A DNA stretch of 64,000 nt from Pseudo-nitzschia pungens (Eukaryota > Bacillariophyta > Bacillariophyceae > Bacillariales > Bacillariaceae): the NCBI GenBank assembly GCA_037355855.1, contig CM074759.1, positions 7,192,001 through 7,256,000 of the forward strand, given 5' to 3'. Below the pieces are notes generated by a model. It had not been told where the DNA came from, did not search any database, and worked only from the letters and a program-made list of their open reading frames with translations. Each line of letters opens with the position of its first letter. Position 1 is the stretch's first letter. This document shows, in pieces, positions 33,642 to 45,263 of this stretch. Position numbers and translations under genes: made by a program.

Positions 33642-33961
33642 TGTTACGGTCTAGAGTAGAAATCGCGGAGTGGTATAAAATTGTGAATGTTTAGATACTT
33701 TACGAAATATTGTTACGCGAATTAAGAATAAGAACATATAAAATTTGAGGTCGCGAGCATAGCCACATTTTGGCATGCTCTGCCATAAATGTTGATTCAT
33801 TGTCGATTCCCACGATTAGGCATATATTTTCTTCTGGGACTCGACCATAATAATTAGAACACATATAAAATGTATTCCTGACTGAAGATATAATATTCGA
33901 TTCCCATATGGGATTTGGTTAATTATTCAATCGTGACTGCTAGCTACGCTAGCCTGTCACA
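33642..33961 (-). repeat. Gypsy LTR, 320 bp
   Basis: On the minus strand it starts TGTGACAGGCTAGCG and ends GACCGTAACA. It follows the integrase fragment and the spacer containing ATGAGGCACTA, as in the other copies here, so it is the 3' LTR of that element. Confidence 0.8.
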
Positions 33962-33991
33962 TAGTGCCTCATGATTGAACAAATCCCATAC

Positions 33992-34698
33992 TTAGGCTGA
34001 CCAGTGGATTGTCGAGGATTCTGATTGATCGATAGGAGTTGGTTCCTTACAAGGGGTTAGCTTCCGGACGTTGACTGTTTCAACGATCGATGGAATCTTT
34101 TGAATCCTGACAGTACCATTGTCATGAACTTGGGCAATAGTGAATGGTCCTGTCTTTCGTGGCTGTAGCTTGTCTGGATCAGGCTCTTGTATCCATACCT
34201 TTTCATTGGGTTGGAAGGTATCTTCCTTACGTTTCGCATTGTCCCTGAGTAGCACCTTGTTAATACCTTGTTGCCTTAGTTGTTGCAATGCCAATAGGTT
34301 AGAGGTTAATGGTAGATCTATCAGCATGTCCCGATTGAATACAAGGGATCCAGGGGATGCCTGTAAGGCAGCATTGACGGCGCATCTGGAGGCATGCATG
34401 CAAGTTGCGAGAGCATTATCCATGAGCTGACTGGCTCTGGTATTTGCTTGTGGAGGATTAACATGTACGAGGACTCGTAGGATATCAGCAACTGTGTGAT
34501 GGACGCGCTCGCATATGGCATTCGACTGGGGGTTCTTTACTGTTGTAGGAACTGAGTTAATTCCATACTGCTTGAGGGTAGTTTGAAATTCAGCTCCTAG
34601 GAACTCACCACCATTGTCATGGACACACCGGATAGGTCTTGGGTATCTTGCAAGCCAGCAGTTCTTGAATTGGTCTGATACATGTTGTGAAGACTTGT
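33992..34698 (-). pseudogene. pol: Gypsy integrase, C-terminal part
   Basis: Minus-strand sequence encoding the integrase core from the SSQHVSDQF region onward: the HDNGGEFLG block, NAICERVHHTV with the catalytic glutamate, and the C-terminal GPF/Y-like module (RKTGPFTIAQVHDNGTVRIQ). Compared with 52453-53886 the frame is broken between about 34423 and 34698. The first half of the same integrase continues at 37616, beyond the element at 34699-37615. Confidence 0.85.
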
Positions 34699-35048
34699 TG
34701 TGTTGATATTCGCTCGTCAGCGATCTTCGGGGAACTTAATCGTAGATATAAACTATTTCATACTGGTCTGTAAATAAGGGGAAGCCTTAACAATAACAAT
34801 ACGTAAAGTCCTGGCAAATCGTGAGTCTACAGTGGACTGTTCAAGGTCTATTGCATACGCTCAAGCAATACAAAGCACTTCCCTAGAGGTACATCGGAAT
34901 CGATCGAAAGGAGGGCATGATAGGCGTGTTTATTTTAGAGTGTAAAGAAAAGAGTGAATAAAGGAGGGAGCTGAGCCAAAGCGCTCAGCTCTGTATCGTG
35001 ACATCGATTCGCTAACTCGCTAACTCGTATAATAACAGAGCTTCTGTA

Positions 35049-37002
35049 CAATTTGCGCGAAGCGCATTTTGTCCGACGTTCCGATGTTCCAGTACTAAAA
35101 ATATGTAGATTTCTACACAACTTTACCATGCGATATCTCGCTCCCTTTTACACCCCCAATCACAACCCCAGGACCTACATGTATTAACCAAGACCTCCGC
35201 TCTTTGTTTCTGCTATCAGTTCCGTTGCTGGCTGCTTCGTTTGGTTGCTTTGGTTGCCAATTCACCACTCGGCCGATCGATCGAGCAGCAGCAACAACCA
35301 AAACAAAACCGACACATAATTTTCTACAGCACTTCCAGTACAGATTCTACCGTACAGCAAAACCGACAACAACGTTGTATTTCTGCTTCGATCTGTTTCC
35401 CAGCTCCATTCCAAGGCCCTTAAGTATATCTTATACTTAATGCTCTACACTGTTTCCAAGCTGCTTAAGTGATTCTCACTTAATGTTCTTCCACTGTAGG
35501 AATATTTCTACACGAAATTCCAGATGTCATCTGTTTTCAAGTCTACTGCCCTGCTGGACCATAAGTGTTTTCGCTTATGGTCCTACTGTTTTCTGACCCA
35601 AGCCCCAAAGCTGCTAAGTACAGTTCACTTAAGGCTCTACCATCTACATATACCTCTCAGGTGTACTGTATAAATGTCATCTGTTTCCAAGTCTACTGCC
35701 CTGATGGACCCTAAGTGTTTTCGCTTATGGTCCTACTGTTTCCTGACCCAAGCCCCAAACCCACTAAGTACAGTTTGCTTAAGGATCCACTACCTACATA
35801 ACCCTCTCAGGTGTACAGTATAAATGTCATCTGTTTCCAAGTCTACTGCCCTGATGGACCATAAGTGTTCTCGCTTATGGTCCTACTGTTTCCTTCCCCA
35901 GCCCCAAAGCCACTAAGTACAGCTCGCTTAAGGCTCTCCTACCTACATATACCTCTCAGATGCATTCTTCAACTGTCATCTGTTTTCAAGACTACTGCCC
36001 TGCTGGACCATAAGTGTTCTCACTTACGGTCCCACTATTTCCTGACCCAAGCCCCAAAGCCTTTAAGTACAGCTTGCTTAAGGCTCTCCTACCTACATAA
36101 CCCTCTCAGGTGCACACTTCAACTGTCATCTGTTTTCAAGTCTACTGCCCTGATAGTCCATAAGTGTTTTCGATAATGGACCTACTGTTTTTATGACCCA
36201 AGCCCCAAAGCTGCTAAGAACATGCTACTTAACGCTTCACCACCATTATATACCCCTCCAGTTCACAGTACAGCAGAGACCTGTTTTCAAGCCTACAGCC
36301 CTGATGGTCCATAAGTGTTTTCACTTAGAGCCCCTGTTTCCAAGCTACTACAGGAGAGCAAGTTCAAGTTCGAACAGAAGGCCAGCTGTTACGAATTTGA
36401 ATTTGGTAGTAGGCTCCACTGCCTCTACGTGTTTTGTGCTACTACAAAGTTAGTTCGAACAGGAGGACAGCTGTTACGAATTTGGTAGTAGGCTCCGTAC
36501 TATATGTACCATACAGTGGTAAGGAATGTGTTTGGGGCACTCGCATTACTGATGCTGCAATACAGCATGCTGAGACCAGTTTCGCTTGCGTCAGCTGACC
36601 ACTTGCATTACTGATACTATGTATCTGAGGAAGGGTTTTGCTTGTGTCAGCTGACCACTCCAAGCATCACTGATGCTGTACAGCGGCATTCAAGGGACAG
36701 TTTTGCTTGTGTTTTCCCTTTCACGTTCTTGTTACCCCGTCTCCTGTACGCTTTGCAACAGCTGTGTCTGTTGTGCTCTGGACTGGTTCGTTTTTTTCCT
36801 GTTTCTTACCAAGGTTCGTTTGCAAAATAGCCGTCTTTACAACCTGGGGCCTATTCCCCATGGTTGAGGCGGCGCGTCGTTCTACAACTTGGGGCCTAAC
36901 CTCTCTTCGATTGAGGCGACGATAAAGTCTGGTTACAGACTGAGTAGCTTTTAACCACCTTCGGTGGATTTTCCTACTTAAATAAGTATATTATTATTAT
37001 TA
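35049..37002 (+). mobile_element. Short non-coding LINE companion element, copy 1
   Basis: It is flanked by the 18-bp direct repeat AATAACAGAGCTTCTGTA (35031-35048 and 37003-37020), a typical LINE-machinery target duplication. The 5' end (ACAATTTGCGCGA ... TTTTGTCCGACGTTCCGATG, then the hairpin GTAGATTTCTAC) matches the 5' end of the LINE at 53888-63250. The middle is about five 150-bp repeats. The 3' end has the hairpins AGTCTGGTTACAGACT (36926-36941) and CCACC-GGTGG, then a (TTA)n tail. It encodes nothing recognisable. Confidence 0.85.
35524..36290 (+). repeat. 150-bp tandem repeat of the companion element
   Basis: Unit starts at 35524, 35674, 35824, 35973 and 36123 are marked by TGTCATCTGTTTTCAAG. 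Each unit carries a hairpin of the type GGACCATAAGTG-loop-CGCTTATGGTCC (35556-35583 in the first unit) and a second dyad around CTAAGTACAG ... CTTAAGG. Confidence 0.9.
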
Positions 37003-37384
37003 ATAACAGAGCTTCTGTAGCTCTGGTACTGTATCCTACGAGTAGCGTACCGTATCGGAGTATCGTAGGGTATCTCCGATTAATTAGATCGAATCGTGCG
37101 TCGCTAGCTCGCTTATGCTAGCGCGTTGGGTAACTGTTTGGGCCGGACACCCAGTCATGGTACATATTATACACCAATGACCCGGCCCCGGCGGTAGCAT
37201 AGTATCTTAGCATGGTATCATGGTAGGCTAGCATCTTTCAGTATCTCGTAGCATTAGCAACCCTAACCCTGTAGCATTTAGCTACACCATGACAGGAGGT
37301 GCTTTACTTGGGGTACGTACAATTGGTACAAATCGTACGCGGCGACCCTAGTAATTCTGCTAGCATCCATACTAAACAGGATAT

Positions 37385-37475
37385 AGGTCTGCTGCTAAGC
37401 CTGCTGCTAAGCCTGCTGCTAAGCCTGTTGCTAAGCCTGTTGCTAAGCCTGTTGCTAAGCCTGTTGCTAAGCCTG
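37385..37475 (+). repeat. 12-bp minisatellite
   Basis: About eight units of GCTGCTAAGCCT grading into GTTGCTAAGCCT. The equivalent place in copy 1 of element B (about 6988-7010) has only two units. Confidence 0.9.
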
Positions 37476-37615
37476 TTGCTAACCATTTAGCACACAGCTC
37501 TAGCACTCAGCCCAGCACCTGTTAGTCAATTACTGGAGGCTGCTGACTGTAGCCCCAGTACATTCTCCTACACAGGAGCCTTAGCACAGATCATAGCACA
37601 CTGGATATCTTCATA

Positions 37616-38268
37616 TTGTCCCTGATTCTGATGATTTCAAGGAGGTTAGTAACCGGATCGATACAGGTTAGGGCTTTGAAGTTGTAGTTCTTGCCCTGAG
37701 CTGTAATCTTCCAAGGACTGATGAGATCGACGTGAACTTCATAAAATGGGGACAATGGCGCTTCCTTTGGTGGCAGTTTGCCATATTGGGAGTTCTGGTT
37801 CTTGTATTTGATGCAGTGGTCTGGGCAAACGTAGGACTTGCATAAACTGGTCAGATTGTCAGCATAGAATCGGGCTGATATAGTCTGTTGTAATCTGGTG
37901 GATCCACAATGACCCAACAGAAGATGATACCACTTGATGGTATCATTAATGAGAGATGCTGGGATGTAGATTCTCCAGCAATCAGGGTTGGCTTGATTGG
38001 CGTAACAAAGTATCTTATTTCCCTCTAGTTCTTGGTAGAAGAAGGTTTTGGATTGGATCTTGAACTTGATGGTTGGATCTTTTTGCTGATGAAGATAGAT
38101 GTTTGAGTAGTTAACCGGGCATTCCACATCTTGGTTGTTTGGAAGGTTGATAAGACACTCATTGATCAGCAAACAGGAGTGCAGTTCCTGGTCTGCGTCA
38201 TTGCATAAGTGTTGGAATAAGTTGGGGAACTCTGATAGAAACAGTTCTTCATCTTGCTTGGGGACTTC
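37616..38268 (-). pseudogene. pol: Gypsy pol, zinc-binding and N-terminal integrase part
   Basis: Minus strand, from EVPKQDEELFLSEFPNLF through the zinc-binding segment (HLLLGHCGSTRL and CKSYVCPDHC) to EVHVDLISPWKIT with the first catalytic aspartate. It is continuous with 33992-34698 once element B is removed. On its other side it abuts directly the LTR at 38269, so another gypsy element was inserted here. Confidence 0.85.
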
Positions 38269-38524
38269 TGTTACACTCTAAGGTAGAAAAATTGGAGTAG
38301 TATAAAATTGTGACTAATCGTTAACTCTTAAGAGAGCATTTCAGTTTTCATGTGACTGTTTGAATACACACGAGCGTGCCTTGCTACTATTTGAATATCG
38401 GCACACATGCATTGCTGGAGTGTCCGGCGTACAGTTTGAATATTTGTATTCAAACACCGGTCAGCTCGTATGTGGGATTCGGTTAATTATTTAATCGTGA
38501 TTCATGCTACGCTAGCATGTCACA
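38269..38524 (-). repeat. Gypsy LTR, 256 bp
   Basis: On the minus strand it starts TGTGACATGCTAGCG and ends CTTAGAGTGTAACA. It lies after the integrase end at 38553-38960, so it is that element's 3' LTR. Its first and last ~50 bases resemble the LTR at 48828, while the middle is unrelated. Confidence 0.85.
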
Positions 38525-38552
38525 TAGTGCCTCATGATTAAACAAAGCCTGC

Positions 38553-38960
38553 TTAAGTTGACCAGTGGATCGCCGGTGACTCCAATTCGTTCGACTGTTC
38601 CGACTCCAATTCTGGTTCTTTGTAAGGAGTTAGCTTCCAGATGTTCACTGTTTCAGCTACTGAAGGGGCTTTCTGCAATTTGACTGTACCATTGTCATTG
38701 ACTTGTATGATAAGAAAGGGTCCTGTTCTTCTAGGCTGTAGCTTATCCGGCTCCTGCTCCTGCAGCCATACCTTGTCATTGATCTGGAAGGTATGTTCTA
38801 TTCTCTTGGCGTTGTCCCAGAGCAGTGCCTTGTTGATTCCCTGTTGTCTGAGCTGTTGGAGTGCCAATAGGTTGGAGGTTAGTGGCAGATCTATCATCAT
38901 GTCCCTGTTGAAGACCAGGGATCCTGGCGAGGCTTGTAAGGAGGTGCTGACTGCACATCA
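38553..38960 (-). pseudogene. pol: Gypsy integrase C-terminus, continues at 47284
   Basis: Minus strand, encoding the end of integrase (SPGSLVFNRDMM, LALQQLRQQGINKALL and the GPF/Y-like module RRTGPFLIIQVNDNGTVKLQ). The LINE at 38961-47265 separates it from the upstream part (47284-48827), with the sequence GGTGCTGACTGCACATCA duplicated. Confidence 0.85.
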
Positions 38961-38992
38961 TAATAATAATATACTTATTTAAATAACTTTAA

Positions 38993-39034
38993 TCACCAAA
39001 GGTGAAACTAAATTACTCAGTCTGTAACCAGACT
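38993..39034 (-). other. 3'-terminal double hairpin of the LINE
   Basis: In the plus-strand text: TCACCAAAGGTGA (38993-39005) and AGTCTGTAACCAGACT (39019-39034). The same pair occurs at 53924-53965, in the fragment at 1152-1453 and, with changed but still pairing bases, at the ends of the companion elements. It is the probable recognition structure for the element's RT. Confidence 0.7.
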
Positions 39035-39255
39035 TTAACGTCGCCTCCATCATAGAGTCAGGACCCCAAGTGGCAGAGCGACAAATTTTCAAACAAACCT
39101 TGAACATCAAGCAGGGAAAAAGACAAACAAGCCCCACAAAATAAGGACTTGAGATACAGTGAGATGGGATGATATTGGGATTCAAACCAGTATCAAAAGG
39201 GATGGGACAGGATAAGAAGCAGGAACAGAAGACAAAACCAAGGTACAAAGTGTAA

Positions 39256-40800
39256 TCAACCCTGAGGTCCAGTAAGCCAGGCTCTGAGGAGAGCAGCCTC
39301 TCGTTGGTATGGCTGCACTGGTGGGACAGGTGCTGCATACTGCTTCCTGGCAAGGTGTATGGTTGCAAGCCACTGCCTCTTGGCAGTCAGGGTGTAACCT
39401 TGTAAGACTTGGAAAGGGGTTTGTAAAAGGGAGTGTGACTGGGGAAGTGCACCGGCTGCACCAATGGCCAATTCAGAGGAGATGGAAGCATCAAGAGATT
39501 GGTGTTGTTCAGCATCAAGGGTACCCCCAGGACCATGGAGTCGTTCATTTCTGTAGGTCCAAAGATCCCAGGAGGTAAGAAAGAACTGATGGATGATAGC
39601 TGAAGCCCAGCGTTTGGGAGAGCGCTTGCTTCCAATGTGGGAGTAGTAGTCAGCCTGGATTTGATACCAGCGAGGAGACCACCTACCAAGAAGCCAGTTG
39701 TGCCAACCAATAGTCCTCTGTGCGCTGACAGCAGAAGCAATTGCAAGTGAGTAGGATGATGGATAAATTCTCTGGCCCTTCCAAACTCTGGTGAGAAGAT
39801 CCACAATGGCAGCCACCAATGAGGGATCAGTTTGTTCAACTTCAAGCCTCTTCTGCAGTGGTCCCTTGAAAGCTGACACACTGTGCTGTACTGCCCCAGT
39901 GTCCTTGCAGGAGAGCACATGAGAAACCTTCTCGTTGTCTGCATCACACAATGGGCACCTGGAGTGATCCTGATACTGGTAGTGGAGGAGTTGGTTGCCA
40001 ACACCAATGCATCCAGAAGCAAATTTGACAAACCACCTTTGCATGCCCGGCGGTAGACGCTTGAAGGCAGTCAGATGGGCACACCAATGGATGGATCTCA
40101 AAACAGGTTGTGGAATAGGAATATCATGGTGGGTCTGCCAATATTTAAGAAGAGGAGGACCAGAAATAGCAACATGCAAAGCATTCTGATCAAACCTTGA
40201 ACACTTGCAACCATTGAGAGAAAAGGCCCAGGGCTCAAACACAAGTCTGGGATAGTGATGGGCAGAAGCTCTATGGACAGAGAGAAAAGCCTTTGCCATG
40301 CTGTCAACCTGATGATTGCGAAGTGCCCACCAATCAAGAAAGAATCCAGCTTGATGGCCCTGAACCCACTGAAAGTTCACAGAAATTGGCAAGGCAGAAA
40401 TCATGTTTCTGATGACATAAACATAATCAAAAGACTTTTGGGAAATAACCAATGGCCAAGATCCCTGAGCCTGTTTGAGAGCTGTGTCACCATCCAAAGC
40501 AATGGTGATAGAGCCAGAAGCAATATCATAAAGACTCACCAGAGCAGTGCAACAGGTGAGAGCCCCAATGATACCGGCCAGTTCACTCCTATAGGATGAC
40601 TGATCCTCAGGGGATCCACTGACAAAATTACAGCCAGTGAGGAACAAAGAAGCAGACTTGGTGGAGGCATTGGGTGACAGAATGAAAGCAGAAGTTCCTC
40701 TGAGAAGGTCCGGATCAAATGAACCATCACAGACAGCACTGGCAGTACCACTCTGAATAGCATCAACAATGTGCTGACAGCCAGCCTGTGGTAGGGAATA
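39256..40800 (-). pseudogene. LINE ORF2 C-terminus: RNase H and zinc finger
   Basis: Minus-strand frame of about 515 codons. The RNase H1 pattern is visible: CDGSF, then YRSELAGIIGALT, ALDGDTAL, and WVQGHQ with NHQVDSMAKAF (the D-E-D-D set). Next comes a CCHC-type finger, CPLCDADNEKVSHVLSC. The tail ends ALLRAWLTGPQG. It overlaps the RT frame in a different phase at about 40790, so a frameshift separates it from the RT. Its role is removal of template RNA during element copying. Confidence 0.85.
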
Positions 40801-43127
40801 TTTGTGGAGAAGTACCCTTGGAGACTCACAGAGTGCATAAAGGCATCTGCAGGGGAGTCTGGAAGAGAATCAAATGGATTGTACTCCAGAGGATCCATGT
40901 CAGGAGGTTCAGAAACAAAGGCTGAGGACCCAACAACGCGTACAACTTGGCCACAAATAACAGGGCAGACAAGCACATCAGCACAGGCTGGTTTGTCAGA
41001 AAGGATTTCAGCAGTGACCCTGTATCTGCCCCTGCCTTGGGAGATGCTCACAATCCAGCCAGTAGAAGTTTTGAAGAATATTCTGTTGGTGGATAGAGAC
41101 ATAAACCAAGGCCAAAGAGAAGCTGTCTGGGGAGAGAGCCAATGCCCAAGGTGAAAAGAAGGAGCCAGTGCCCTGGCTGCAGGGGGTGGACAGGGGGGAA
41201 GAAAACAGGTCTGAAGAGCCTTAGTCCATAAGCGCTGTGCTGCTGGAGGCCAAGATGGAGGACATCTAGGCCAGTCAAGATGATCCCTCAAGTGATTGGA
41301 GGATGTCAGCTGGAAAGCCATGGGAGAGAGTCTCTTCCTGTCTGGAGTACAAACATCAGCAAGGGAAATAGCCTTGAGGGACATGCGCATGTGATTCAAG
41401 AGGGACAAGTCAGCACCTCTGAAGCCAGCGTTGACAAAGGCTTGCATGAGATAACAGTCATTGGAACGTAGCAGGGGAAGATCTGGGAAGTCTTCAAACA
41501 AGCTCACAGGGTGAACAGAGAAAAACTTCCACACATGTTTGTACCAGCAAGGAGTGACGTATGAAGCAAAAGGATGGTATGGTGTGACACCAAGATGGAG
41601 AGGAATGCCAAGTTCGAGCCGGAGAGACTCAGCAGTGAGCTTGAGAATCCGACCAGTTTGGGAGGACCTGACAGATTCCTGAAAGAGAGTGGCAATATGA
41701 CTGAACTCTTGGAGGAGGTATGGATGAATGAAACCAAAGCCTTGATAGAGGGAAGGACCATAGAATACATGTCTGGGAAAGGTCCGTGACATCCCTGCTT
41801 TATTCAGCACAGGAATAAGAGCTGGGTGAATGATCTTTGTCCAGGTGGCCTCATCAAGTTGCGTGACAGGCATGGGGTATTCAACAGACTTCATGAAAGA
41901 ATACTTGAAGGTGTAAAGGGATGCGCGCTTCTCACACTTGGAAGCCTTGAGTTGAGAGCCAAAAGACTGAGACTGGGACTTCATGTGAGCAATCTGTGCT
42001 TCCTCATTGCCATCCATGGAGATAAAAACCCCAAGGGTCTTGTCAGCATGGTCAACTTCAAACCGATCCAGGGTAGCTCGATTGCCATTTTTGTCAGCAA
42101 CTGAGAAGTCACCGGGCATGTCAGCAATGGAGCGATAGTCCCAACCGGATCCATTCCATTTGAAATCAATCAAATAACAGAAGGATTTGGCAGGTTCAAT
42201 AGCGCCTCCAGTGGCAATAATCCCTCCAGCCCATCTGTCAAGAGCTTCCTGAAAATCAACAGCCAATTCCTCACCGGATGTTGAGGAATCAGAGCCAGCA
42301 CAAAACAAATCTGTGTCATCCACAAAGGCAAAACCCACCAGAGAAACCAGTTGCAGTGACAATGAAGTGATAAGATGGACACCATGCCCAGCCTGTTGCA
42401 TCATTCGGAAGACAATTGTTGACACCAAGGCCCAAAGAGTTGGACCAATACCATTGCCTTGGCCACAACCACTGAGAGGAACAGGTTCATCACCATACAC
42501 AGGGCCGGACCGACCAAAACCAGTTTTGATGTGGTGCTTAGCATGTTGCAGAGTAGACAGAAGAACTTCACACACATGTGCAGGAACTCCAAAGCTCTGG
42601 AGAGTGAGACCTGCAATGGGGTGAGAGATTCTATCATAACAGCCCTTGGCATCATTCATAGCAACAGCACCAGATCTGCGCTTCTGCCTCAACACATCAC
42701 AGATGAGCTTCTTGTTCAGGCAGGTGTTGATGGCCTTGTGGTGTTTCCTGCTTCCATGTTGATCAACAGCCACGGCATTGGCACGTTCAGCATGGGCAAG
42801 AATGCGTCTGCCAATCATCTTGTTGTTGATTTGGAACTCAGGAGACATCAGCTGAATAAGCCTCATCTTATCCACTCTATATTCACCAGGTTTCTTGAAG
42901 ATCTCAACATCAGTGATGACCTGCCAAGCAGAAGGAGAGAAGCCAACAATCAATGGGACAGATCTCAGGAGAGTGTCAAACTTGTTCAACTGGGGATCAA
43001 GGGCAAAAGCCTTGTGGTGGGAAAAACTCAAACAAGAAGGTTCACTTGCTGTGCGTTCCTTCTGGCGTTTCCAGGCAGCAGCATTGTCAGCTGGACACAC
43101 TGAATAGTCAAAGGGGGGCAAACTCAG
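40790..43127 (-). pseudogene. LINE ORF2 reverse transcriptase
   Basis: Minus strand. RT landmarks in order: NNKMIGRRI, the motif A region NDAKGCYDRI, motif B LSGCGQGNGIGP, motif C GFAFVDDTDLF with the catalytic Asp pair, then KSFCYLIDFKW and KTLGVFISMD. About 700 residues of thumb and connector follow. The open frame begins inside the MITE at 43128-43222, so the apparent start is artificial. Before the insertion this frame was the continuation of the endonuclease region. Confidence 0.85.
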
Positions 43128-43222
43128 TACTACGGAATTCCTATCAGCTGTCACCCGGTTTCCGTAGAAATTAGTAGTTGAGGATGTAGAACCGGGGGAC
43201 AGCTGATAGGAACTTTGTAGTA
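43128..43222 (-). mobile_element. 95-bp foldback MITE inside LINE ORF2
   Basis: The reverse-orientation twin of 21504-21598: same length and nearly the same bases. The ends are TACTAC and GTAGTA. It sits between the endonuclease and RT domains. Confidence 0.85.
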
Positions 43223-43265
43223 TAGAGTCAGGGACTTTGAGACAGGAAAGAAATTCAGAAAGGTA

Positions 43266-45263
43266 TCATTTGTCAGTGGCAGGAGGAGGATTATATGTGC
43301 CAACAAGAACATGAGTAGCAGCATGGGCAGTGCCTAGGTAGCCAAAATCTTGAATGAAGGAGGGATTCATGGAAGGAGTGCCAATACACTGCTGTTGACG
43401 CCGGACATTGGATTCAGCCATAGCTGGTACCATAGTAGACTGAGATTCCAAGACCTGTTCAACACCATCCTGGCCAACTGCAATAGCTCGCAAGACTGCT
43501 GACTTGTTGACACGTCCCCGAATAGACCGAGCAGCGAGACCAAGCTCTCTTTGAAGACGTTCCCTGCGCATCCTGGCATGAATCTGGGAAGCATTCTGGT
43601 TGTGAGGCTTGCCTTCAGCAAGAAGTGCATCCACCAGGCCTTGATTGAAGGAGTCTCTCCATGAGGGGGCCAATTTCTTCACTGCCCAGTATTGCTTGTA
43701 AGCTTGTTTCAGATGGAGGAGAGCACTGGAAAGGTCACTGTGTTCTCCTTTGTAGAGAGAAAGCTTACATGCCAGCCTTTTCAAAACAGTATGACTGGTG
43801 GACACACCCTGTCTCAACTTAACAACACGCCTCCAAAAGTCAATTGTATCACGATAGACTTGCAGCTTCGGGGACCATGGAACCAGACCAGCTCTAGTGT
43901 GGCAGAGGTTTTGTTCAACAGAGAGCCTGAGAGAGGTGGAGGTTTCATGGAGTACTTCATATGTGGTGATGAGATCAGTGCGCACAGAAATATCCCCAGA
44001 CTGAAACTGAGCCAGTAGGTGCTCCAGCTTAGCTTGGAGAGAAAACACTCCAGCCTTGAGAAAGCTGTGCCTCACTTGCTTGAAATACCGTTGGCGCAGA
44101 TGAGGGTGGGAGGACTGGAGTTTGGAATGAGAGAATCTCACAGGAGGTGGAAGATGTTTGCCCATGAGGCTGCAATTACAAACCTCAATCCAAAGCAGTC
44201 TATGGTCAGATTCCATACCATGGGCACCACCAAAGGGACAATACCCAGCCCTTAGAACATCAACATTCTCAGAGACCCAAATGGCATCAATTGGTGTTCT
44301 GGTAGTGTTTCTGTTATGAGTGGCAGGAGGAGAAGACTTACTATGAAGGGTAAGAATGGCCTCCCTGAAACCCAGAGCCTGGAGCTCAAAAGACAAGCCA
44401 TCAGTCCTGACATCAGCATTCTGGTCAATCCCAACAATGACCTGGTCACCTGCACCCAGGCAGACCTGAAGGGCAGCAGTCAAATCCCTGTGAAAAAGAA
44501 TGCATGGATTGGGACTGAAAAGATTTTCAGCTGCCTGAAAGTAGCGGCACTGTTGATTCCAGACTGAGCCAAGATCCCTGTCATTTTCAACAGGGCAGTA
44601 AGCAGAAAACATAGTGACAGTGTAGCCATCCCTGCCCTGAAACTTGACAAAGGACCATCTTCCAAGACCAGAAGGATCAGCCCCATGGGCAATCTTGTGG
44701 GAACTGAACAGTTGATCAATGGAAAACCCTGTGCCACCAGGCTGAAGCCATGAACAGTCAGAAGCTTCATGCTTGTTGTTGGCAAGATAGGAAAAACTTG
44801 AGGGACAGACATTCTTCATGCGCCGATTAAAAAGATCACAGGGCAGGAGCTTGGATTCATTCAAACAATGTTCAGCAAAAAGCGCCACACTTGCGTTGCT
44901 CTTGACAAATTGTCGGGAGTTGTGCTTGGACCTGGACATAAAGGCAGCTCTACGTTGGGGTCCAATGTTTTGGAAGGTGATAATGGTGGAATTAGAGGAT
45001 GGAGCTTGAGGAAAGGAATGACCAAAACTATCAGAATCCTTAGCAGCAAGAGAGTCTCCATGAAGAGTTAATTGGACAAAATGAGAGACAGGGGAAGAGT
45101 CGGAGGAGGAAAAGGGAGAAACAGTAGAAGCATTGATGGGATTTGGAGTGGAAGGCATCCCATCAAACCTCATACCAGAAGAGCTAACCATGATCAGAAG
45201 GAAACCGAGTCTGTCGCTCAGAAGAGAGAGTTGCCGGAGCTGATTTGGTGGAGACATTGGCAT
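43266..45263 (-). CDS. LINE ORF2 N-terminus: apurinic-type endonuclease
   Basis: 665 residues with ATG at 45263. It overlaps the end of ORF1 by 80 nt in another frame. APE/EEP endonuclease motifs appear in order: TFQNIGP (Asn), ALFAEHCLNE (Glu), FSAYCP, VGIDQNADVRT (Asp-x-Asn), and HGMESDHRLLW (Ser-Asp-His). This enzyme nicks target DNA to prime reverse transcription. The frame ends at 43266, about 45 bp before the MITE. In an intact element it would continue into the RT. The copy at 54480-55328 keeps the same overlap with ORF1. Confidence 0.85.
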   Translation of the reverse strand: MPMSPPNQLRQLSLLSDRLGFLLIMVSSSGMRFDGMPSTPNPINASTVSPFSSSDSSPVSHFVQLTLHGDSLAAKDSDSFGHSFPQAPSSNSTIITFQNIGPQRRAAFMSRSKHNSRQFVKSNASVALFAEHCLNESKLLPCDLFNRRMKNVCPSSFSYLANNKHEASDCSWLQPGGTGFSIDQLFSSHKIAHGADPSGLGRWSFVKFQGRDGYTVTMFSAYCPVENDRDLGSVWNQQCRYFQAAENLFSPNPCILFHRDLTAALQVCLGAGDQVIVGIDQNADVRTDGLSFELQALGFREAILTLHSKSSPPATHNRNTTRTPIDAIWVSENVDVLRAGYCPFGGAHGMESDHRLLWIEVCNCSLMGKHLPPPVRFSHSKLQSSHPHLRQRYFKQVRHSFLKAGVFSLQAKLEHLLAQFQSGDISVRTDLITTYEVLHETSTSLRLSVEQNLCHTRAGLVPWSPKLQVYRDTIDFWRRVVKLRQGVSTSHTVLKRLACKLSLYKGEHSDLSSALLHLKQAYKQYWAVKKLAPSWRDSFNQGLVDALLAEGKPHNQNASQIHARMRRERLQRELGLAARSIRGRVNKSAVLRAIAVGQDGVEQVLESQSTMVPAMAESNVRRQQQCIGTPSMNPSFIQDFGYLGTAHAATHVLVGTYNPPPATDK

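Larger units (their letters stand above)
34699..37615 (+). mobile_element. Non-coding dispersed element B, copy 2, inserted in a gypsy integrase
   Basis: It is homologous to 6106-7134. It splits the integrase between GACTTGT (ending at 34698) and CCCTGATTCTG (from 37620), with TTGT shared at both edges as a possible 4-bp target duplication. The termini TGTGTTGATATTC and GGATATCTTCATA form an imperfect inverted repeat. It contains the younger insertion 35049-37002 and its own 12-bp array (37385-37475). Confidence 0.7.
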
